Below, one piece after another: positions 41,901-51,500 of a stretch of DNA of 64,000 nt. Both the position numbers and the translations under genes were made by a program. Every line of letters begins with the position of its first letter. The first letter of the stretch is position 1. This DNA comes from Notospermus geniculatus (Eukaryota; Nemertea; Pilidiophora; Heteronemertea; Lineidae): contig NMRB01000731.1 of NCBI GenBank assembly GCA_002633025.1, positions 18,821 through 82,820 on the forward strand, given 5' to 3'. The notes beneath the pieces are model-generated. The model saw only the letters and a list, made by a program, of their open reading frames with translations. It searched no databases and was not told where the DNA came from.

Positions 41901-44900
41901 TGAGTCCATGAAGGCCTGGCTCAACTTACCAATGGGTAACCCTCCGATTTCTCTTTTCCAGGTTTAAACGTCTCTCTTATGTTCCAAGTCCATGGACCCA
42001 CCGCCCTGATGTGGACGCCAAGGGTATCCTCGTGAGGGGCAGAGGTCAGAGTGAAGGGGTGGAACTCCCTTTTCCCCTGTCCGACACAGGCAAGACGGAC
42101 CCACTGTCCGGAGAGATAGGTGAAACTTCGAGGACGTTTAAATTCAAGGTGAGTGACACCTGCATTGAAACAAACGTGGAAAAATACGATGTGAAATACA
42201 TGTATACATAGGCCTAGTTATTTTCATGTCTTGAGACCCAATCAGAATGCTTGTAACAGCTACCAATCAAAGCGGTTGATGTGTGTTTTCAGACCCAATC
42301 AGAATGCTTGTAACAGCTACCAATGAAAGTGTTCGCATCAGATTGTTTGCAACAGCTATCAATCAAATCGTTTGTTGCGTTATATGAAGGAGCCAACCAG
42401 AGCGCTTGTTTCTACAAATGTCACCAATCAGACAGTTTGTTTCACAGTCAAGGGCCAATCGGAGGTTTGTTGTAGACAACAGTTGACCAATCCTCAAAGC
42501 GCTGGCTATATGATGAGCAGGACAATCAGCCAGTGTAGCGTCAGTGGAGGCCTACATCCGTGCCTTGCTGTTATAGATGAATCACCGCTCATTTCAGTAT
42601 GTTCTTCCTGCACTATGACGACTTTTCAAAATGTCAAGTACCGGAATAACGGACATTCTTTCAGCTGGGAGGCATTTGTTGCCAGGATCGGGTCTAGATA
42701 AGCATGCTAAAGTGCTAATGGCCCGCAGTCATGGTGTCGTTCGTATTGTACTAAGTTTTCGGTCATTAAAAAGACATTAGATGTCATTTGCAGTTTGCCA
42801 ATATCTCTTTATTCCTGATATTGTGCTGGGTTGAATAAACGACTTCAATGTTTGCTCACCAGAGGGCAGCAGTGTCGCCTTGGTTACTCTCAAGCTCACG
42901 TGTTTGGTGCTTGAACTGACGATCTTGTCCAACCCAAACAGAACAAGCGGTCCGATGAAATAGTAGATGAAATAGGGGTTCTGGATGACCCTATTGAAGC
43001 CGTGTATAATGGTCAGGATGTACAGGGCGATGTACAGGATATGCGTCACCCAGAATGCGTCGAAGATGTAGCGCCTGGCTTGCTGGGTGGCAAAGACGTA
43101 CATGACCGCGATAACGAGGCAGAGAAGGACCCCGGTGAAGCCCGCCATGTTCTTGTAGAACCAGAAGTCGAGTTTCGGTGGTGAGTCGGGCCTGAAAAAA
43201 GAAGAGGAGATTTCGACTCATGGAATGGTCCCAAAGGAACATGAGTGAGGTTGCAAAATCCAGATGGCGCACTGGGTTATGGGTGATGAATTACTCTCGC
43301 AGTACTGCCACCTATGAGGCGGCATCGTCACTCGCGGAATTATGATTGTTTCAGTCGAGCGATGCGTGTCTTACCGGAAGTGGAAATACTCCACGATGCA
43401 CATAGCTTCTATCGACAGAGTGCCGATGTGGTAAAGATTGAAGGCGTATCCGATGACGTGGATGGCTGGAAATGTAGGATCATGCAGTCAGAAAATGGAC
43501 CACGGAGTCAGAGATTATATTAAACGGCTTCTAATGATCAGAGGTTAGAGCTCACTCTGCGTGGAGAGTGAAAAATGACGTCTTGAAATGCAACATAACT
43601 GTCAACGTTATCAGGTGCTGTGTAAGCCGGGAGGTTGCACTCTGCGTGGAGAGTGAAAGCTCTGTCTTACCCGTGAAGAACAGCGCTGTCCAAGCGATGA
43701 CTTTATGAAATGCCACATTGCTGTCGAAGGGGATGTAAAGGTTGAGAAACGTCTGCCTCAGGAGTGTTATGATATTACGGCACATCGTCAACAAGATGAC
43801 GCTGAAGCAAAAGGACATCGCCGCGGCACCACCACGTGACATTGGCAGACCAATCGACAGCAAGCGTCGGAGACCCTGATCCTCGAAGTACAACAGATAG
43901 TCTGTCGGAAAAAAGAAAGGTGTTACGATCTCTGGTGATCCAGTTGTCAGGCAAGGATTGTGGACAAATTGAGATGCAGTTAAAAGTCAAAGTGTATGCT
44001 GAAGCATGTCTGACGTTGCTAGTACTCTCCGTATACCATCAGAAAAGTGATGGCAACTCATATGCCAGGTCGACCTTGCGATGGCACAGAACAGGCGCAG
44101 GCTGACTTTTCTGGATCACTTTGCGTCTGAGGCACGACAGCGTGGAACAAATCAGTCGCCGATCTGGTGTGACATGACTGTGCAGTTGCGACGATCGGGA
44201 TCAGTCGCCGATCAAAATTATCACGAATCGCAAGAGTTGAACCTATTCAACTTCTGTGTCATCCCGACGGGCGTAATCCATTCGCAGGTGACCTGAACAC
44301 GGTTACGATTCCCTGCGCGCTGATGCTGCTCGTACACATTTTCGTTTTTCGCAGTGTGACCTGGCATCCGCATAAGGGCAGCTGTGAATGGAGTCGGTGC
44401 GAACGCATCATGAGACACTCAAGCCATTTACGGTCCCTACCGCTCCCTACAGTGACAGGGCAGGTACGAGCATCGGCATAGACTTGGCAGTTATAGGATG
44501 GGGCGAACGAGGAACGAGCGTCCAAGTCATGCAGCGCTCACAATCAGCATAACTTGCAGCGGCGAATACTTACGGACGAATCTCTCTGCAAAAAGCCCAA
44601 TTACCACTCCGAAAAACACGATGAGAATGAAGATATGTTGTCGATAGTTATCCACGTATCTCTTTAAGTGATTCAATTTTGCCATCGAGGGTGAATACTG
44701 TTCCTTCTCGGCTAGACCCTCGAATTGCTTTGTTTGTGCATGCACGGCCTGTTTGCCAAGTTCTCGTGTCTCTGTAAGTTCAAAACAAAATCACTACGGA
44801 GTACATACATGTATGTCATACACAAATACTGGATGTGAAATGCAGCTGAACAGCGCAAGGAAATACCTCAGTCCCAGCCAATGAAAATGGATAATTGAAA

Positions 44901-45502
44901 GGTATTTACATACGGATCTGCCAATGAGAATGAAGCATTCGTCGAACAGCCAATTAAAAGCCCAAGCATCGAGGCCAGTGCGTTTCCTTTTCAAAGCAAT
45001 CGACCAATAGAAACAATAATAGGCCAACTTCGCGGAGTGTTTTCAACCAGACGAGATCTTGAGAATGAGCTCGTGCCTAGGCCTCTAAATCAGAACATGG
45101 TAGAGTTTGTAACAAGAAAGTGGACCCAGGGTACAATTTCACTTGACATCGAATCTGGGTACACTTTATGTGTACCCAGGACAATAACCCCTTCATCCAC
45201 AGGATGCAATCCATACCTCTTCCAATTCCTTTCCAGTCGAAGGAAAGAGTGCCGAATCGGTTTATCTGATCCTGAAACAACGTCTTGAACTCTTCAAAGG
45301 GGATGTGGCCACTGTCCTGGCCCCCGGCACTCTCAAGTAGTCCGTTGACAAGATCTCTCATGTCTGCTGTCTCAAGTCTGGCGCTTGCCATGTCAGTAAG
45401 GGACCTAGAGGCATACAAGTTAGAGTGTTTATTTGAGTACATAATGTCAGCAGCAGCAGCGGCAGCGGCGGCGGCAGCAGCAGCAGCAGTAACACCAACA
45501 GC

Positions 45503-45567
<65 letters not shown>

Positions 45568-48500
45568 CGGGAATCGTGATTGACAGCACATGAATCTAAG
45601 ATTTGCGTCAGGCAAATTTCTGTGCTCGGTGGGTGGAAAGACAGTTTATGAAGGCTAATGCTACTTGTAATTAGACCTACCCCAGCATCCGTTCAAGGTC
45701 ATCCTTGTCAAGATAGCCTTTACCATCAGCATCGTAGATACGGAAGAAAAGGGTCAACTTTTCCTCTGGGCTTCCTGCAATGAACGGAAGAATGAAAAGT
45801 TAAGGAACTGAATTGAAATCCGACTGTAAGCACCATGGCTATGCAACTGTTTTGATTTCAGCCATTTCCCGAAATATCTCGAACGAAGGGTACATTCTCC
45901 CGCATACCAACATTGACCAAGGGCCTACCTTTTGTGAGAAGAACTACAGCCCTCATGAGTTCTATAGAGGAGATGAACCCGTTGTTGTCCGTATCGACTA
46001 ACGTGAAGAGGTTCTCAACGAAGAGAGAGTTATCCTCCATGGCCAGGGACTCGGCAAACTCGTGCTGGAAGAGAGAGATAGGAGAGGGATTAAAAAGGTC
46101 CACGAGGCCACCGGCGGCGACTGCATCATTCTCCAATACCTAGTTCTGTCTTTCGCCCCAGTGTTGGAGAATGTATGATTACAATACATTGCATACGTGG
46201 CTTCTCTCGGCACGAGAGCAACTCTACATGGGGCGAGGTTGAAAAGCAGTAGTTCAACAACATTGGCAATAGAGGTCACCCTAACGCGGGTGTGTTTAGC
46301 GCAGGATAGAGAAGAAATACAGGACACCTTTAATAAGGGCAAGTTTTACAACACGGACGTAAACTGGTAGAGGCTCTACGTTTGGAACAATTGCGCAGGA
46401 CGTGTAGCTACATGTATCAACTATATTGGGTTCGTCTACTCAGCCTTCGTTGGGTTGAAAACATGATTACCTTCGTTATTTCACAGTCCATAACCTCTTT
46501 TGGTATCCGTTGCTCGGCAGCGGTCGCCACAGCCGACGCACCCGACGCACTCCAAATCGACCGACTTCGTTCCCTCGGCATAGGCGTCGGCGGTCTGGTT
46601 TGTTTGCCTGTCTGGTAGGTCTGAAAGAACGTTCAGTTCGAATTCTGATTGGTCCGTCATGACAATACCATTTCCAGAGTGAGGCTCTGCGTTTGAAACA
46701 ACCAGGCATACTCATGTTTTTCAGATTTTGAGTTTTTTCTGGCCACTTTCTGTGTTTCTGGTCACTTTTCTTTATGTCGAGCAACAGTGCCGAATCAAAG
46801 ATCTCAAGTTCTACAGGTTTCATGGTTTTTGTTTTAATGACGTTTACGTGTACCAACCTCAGCAAAGACTGCCCTAAAGAACGTCTCCATCAAGTCTTTC
46901 CTTTTCTGTTTAGTGATCGCTTTCTTCAGGAGCGTGTTCACAGAGCACGTCTCACAGTCCAATCTCTTGCCAATCTTGTCCAACTGGAGGCCTAGTTTTG
47001 TTATAAAAGTGGTCCTGTCCTCTGGAGTCGCCATGTCGATGACCTGAAGTACGAAGTACCTTACGTTTACGGCTCATGTTGCTTCTAGTCCTAGTAGGCT
47101 GCGGTAGCCTGCCTCACAGTTGATTGACCACCCCTAATCTGACATGCAAAGGGGGACAGAGTACGATTCTGACGTTGTCAGGTAATAAAGTCGGGTGGAC
47201 CTTGGAGGAATTAAACTTGATAATTCCTCCAAGGGTGGATTGATAAGTGCTGGCCAGAGTAGGTATCATATCCTATGATGAGATTGAAAAAGTCGGCCTG
47301 TACAATGTCTGAAAAGGGCCTCACCAAGTCGTAGCCCCTTTTCACATGCAGATTCATAAGGTTCTGGAATCCTCGTGTCTTGTCCTTTGCCGTTGTGATG
47401 TACACGGTGTCGTCCACTTCGTGTTTCAGGTCAATCAATCGAAGGGTTGTGTTGCTCTCATCCACGACGTGAAGCTCCATATTTGTGACATTTAGACCGA
47501 CACACACCTGGCGGGCTGGCTCTTCCTTGCCTCGCCACTCGGTGACTGAATGTGGAGAAGACAAATTAACTGGCGAAACTTTTTAGTTCCTTCAGATCTC
47601 ATGAAATAATGGCAGGGGGGTTTCAGTGGTTGGATGCTGCCACCGATGATGGCAAAGGTTTCATCAGGGCTGATGCCCCTGGTGCTAGTTTGGTCAGATA
47701 CCTGCTGCCATTGGGGCCACCGGTGATGGCAAAGGTTTGATGAGACCTGCTGCCCGTGGTTCCACTGGTGATGGGTACAAGGTTGATCAGGCCTGATGAC
47801 CGTAGTGCCACCGGTTATGGCAAAGGTTTGATCAGACCTATACTGCTAATGGCGCCACCGGTGGTGGCGAAGGTTTCATCAGGCCTGATGGCGTGTTGTC
47901 GCTAGTGATGACCAAGGTTTGATCAGGTGTCCTTTGTGCCACTAGCTGATGGTGGGTAAAGGTTGATCAGGCCTGCTGTCCATGTGCCACAGTGATGGCC
48001 AAAGAATCGAATATTTGACGATATTCAGTTGGTTCTGTTCGATATTCACCTTTGTAGTCCGGAAAGACTGCATCAATGATCTCCACTGCCATGGACTTTC
48101 TATGGCCCCGTTTTGTCTGGGTTAGCTTGGCATGTTTCTTCATCTTCGTCTTGGCAAAGATGTAAGCAATAAGGATGCACACTGGAAAACAAGGATCGAG
48201 AATGTAACACTAACGAGCTCTTCTTTGGTTGTAATGATGTTTACTTGTAGGCCTACGTCGTTTACAGCATGCTTACCGGTTAGCAGACATTACAAAGCCC
48301 AGGTTGCCTACCTTTTAGTTAGAAGACGATTTTTCCTGATTAATTCTCCCGAAGTTTTACCCCACCATCTTGAAATCAGATTCCGGGAGAACCTTTGTCC
48401 GATAAAACTGATCTTTTTGTATGTATGTTGGAGTATTAACTAGAGAAAGGTTCCTTTCGAAAATTGCCGCGTTTCGATTTACAATATGGCCGCCAGAGCC

Positions 48501-51500
48501 GCCATCTTGAAATCAGATTCCGTCGATTTCGGGGAGAACCGTTTGTCCGATCATATTGATGTGTAGGCGTATAGATCAAATATTTGGCATAGAGTCCGAA
48601 AGACAGCAACAGGCCTGTCCTTCAACACCCTGGCAACTCATATTGACAACTTACGTAGCGGAAAAACAGCAACGCACGTAAAGGACGTCACATAGGTAAT
48701 CTCGCTCCCATCAAAGTAGTCAATTGTCAAAAGAGGGGAACAAGGTTCAAGGTCGCTCGAGTTCATCTGTTTCGGTTGGTGACATGGTGAGTCAGTNTTT
48801 ATTCGACATGGCAAGGCAACGACAATGGATCATATTATTAGGGCAACGCATTGATATTATAGGTCCTCGGCCTGTTGTAATGTGCAGTTGACAGGGAGCT
48901 GTTAGCAGTCACCACAGTGAAGTGGCACACTGCACTGCGGCGTGGCAAAACGGCCACTTTAAATCCCTAAATACTTATACCACTGCCCACACCCGACAGC
49001 TGTCATCAGCTGACGGGTGTGGGCAGTGGTACTTCTGCCACTTTTCACCCACAGGAACCAACCAAAAACCATCCTTCCCACGTTCCTATCACTCTGGATT
49101 ACCAACAGTGTTGTTGTAAAGACTTTGGAGATCTTTTAGCAACTGTAAGAAAATACGGCGTGGGGGTGAGATCAGTTAAAACGAGGTGAGGGTTGAACAA
49201 GGTACACGGTTGCCAAGGGAAGATATCACACTGAAACAGTACTCCAAATATTTGTGCACAACCACGATACTATGATATCTAACGGAAATTTAAAACGAAC
49301 TTGACAAAATGACCTACCTTTGGTTCGGATGCAAAAAGTGTGGGGTTGACATCTTTTATTTTCGAAGGGAGCGAAAGACCGAGTGTAGCCATGACTGACT
49401 GATAGTCTCTCAGGCCGAAATCTCGTCCCCTCATTATTTCTATGGCAGCCTCGTCCACGCGGGAATAGTGGTATAGGCCGTAAAACATTCCTAAAACAAA
49501 TTATCTAAATATAGATGCGTTTCGCTGGAAGCCATCTTGGATCCTTGCTGTTGAAATGCGAATTGTTGGTTAACTTCTGAGAACATGTCCACTATAGCCA
49601 TGCCTTGGAGCTTACTTACTTACCCCTAACATCCTCAGCAACAATATTATCCTCCTTTTCTGCCACTTGCGATGCCATCCCAAGAAGGATCGGCTCCAAT
49701 CCAGTCCTTTTTACAATCGCCTGGGCGTCCCAGTAGGAGTTACACAATCTTATATCGTTATCTTCGTCGTTTTTAAGGGGCCTAAAGTTGCATTCGTCTC
49801 TGGAAGATTGTGCAGTTATAAATAAAAAAATTACAAACACTTCAACGTAGCTTAACCAATCAAGATCAAGTACACAGAAGACATTCAAAATCACTGCTTT
49901 TCGTTGTCGATCAACCAATCAGGAACATCGACTCGTAATTTTCAAGGCCGTTGGCAGTGACGAGCCAATCACAGACACTGAAACCTGCTTCACCGTGATA
50001 TTTACACCCTTGTCGTTTTCAAGGTCCCCAATGGTCGCTCTCTCGCAGGTTATTGCAAATCAAGTACGATTGGTGGTCTTGCTCCCTCTTTTTTGATTAC
50101 CTTATGTAGATACCCTACCTTATGTAGATACCCGGTGGAAGTAAAGTCTGATAAAAGTGCATGGCTGTGGTGAAGATTGGTGATACGGCGGGTATGACAT
50201 AGTCTTTGTAACCGTCGTAGGGCGGTACTTTCTGGTCCAGAAAGACTGGTAACCATTCGTACATGACGATACTCTGAAATAGAATCGCACGAAAGCTTCC
50301 GTCAGGAACGCTACTGCAAATGTAGGCCTACAAATTGCAGCCCTCTCGATGAAGAAGCCTCAACCACTGGGCATGCTGGGTGCCCAGTGATCGTTCAATC
50401 GACGTGTTGCAGCGCTCTGACCTACCTGTATCGTGGCGATGGTCCACCTCCTAGCCCGCCGATAGATGGCCTCGTCACTTAAACTTGGGTCCGCTTTCTT
50501 AATGGTGTCCGCCATGTGGTTGTGCCATCTGAACCAGAGCAGCGCTATGGACATGATTCCTGGATTTTCATGACTGTAGATGTTGCCAAACTCTGAATAA
50601 TAGCACAGAAACACAGGACATTTTACATTCCCAATCAATTTTGATAAAGAAATGGCAGGACGGATTGGATCACGACGTTTCGCAAGTTCGTCTCACAACA
50701 TGGTCCAACTTACCCCACATTTTGTAAATATCCTGAATCTCCCTGTCCTTCTGTTTTGGTAGGCTCTTCAGTGGTAGGCCAGCCTTATTGAGACCAGGGT
50801 AAAGACCATCCTCATCCGAACTTTTCAGTTTCCCGTCAGTCCAGGACCTCAACACGGACCCCCAGATACCGTTCTTTCCATAGACGAAACTCCCGTCAAG
50901 CCAACTGGTAGCTTTGTTCACCTGAAGAGTAGGGGTTTGGATAGTGTAATTTAGATTCAACATCTTCGTTTTCGGAACGAGAAGCGGGATTCCCTTTTGT
51001 GCACAACGTCATCATTTTCAGAGGTGTTTTCCGACCATACGTGAGCACGTCTTGGTGACGTCATGAGAGCATTTGAGGTTCTTTCCCCCAGTGGAACAAC
51101 AACACAGTTTAATTTAGTCCGACGTGTGGTTTTGATGTTTTTCGATCGACCTACCGGAACCCGTGGCCTATTAAGGTTATACCCCGTAGCATAATCGAAA
51201 TCACTTCTGAGGTACGGCATAGACTGATCTCCCAAACAGTCAGGGTCGAGTTGAGGGTCGCATTTTTCAAGCGGGATCATTGTCAGCTCCATGGGGCACG
51301 CTGGTGTTGTCACGTCAAAAATCTCATGGGCAACGAACTCACCTGGAAGCGAGGATGATACTGTAGGTGGCAGCACTGTTAGTGGAATGAGGTTTATTTC
51401 CTCATCACTCTACATGTATAGTGCCACTTAAATTAGATGTCAGTCCACTTAACTGAGTGATTACTTAGATTGACGGAAGTGATAGGCTACTTACTGAAAA

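Noticed and set aside
42011-42211. Plus-strand open frame ([16 protein letters not shown]...)
   Set aside because: Exact antisense of DUOX exon 21.
43002-43272. Plus and minus frames overlapping DUOX exon 20
   Set aside because: Shadows of the exon in other frames. Only the frame with [19 protein letters not shown] matches the family.
45077-45615. Frames of up to 170 codons with poly-Val, poly-Ala, poly-Thr or poly-Leu
   Set aside because: Translations of the CAG/CAA microsatellite in DUOX intron 15. Only the part overlapping exon 16 is coding.
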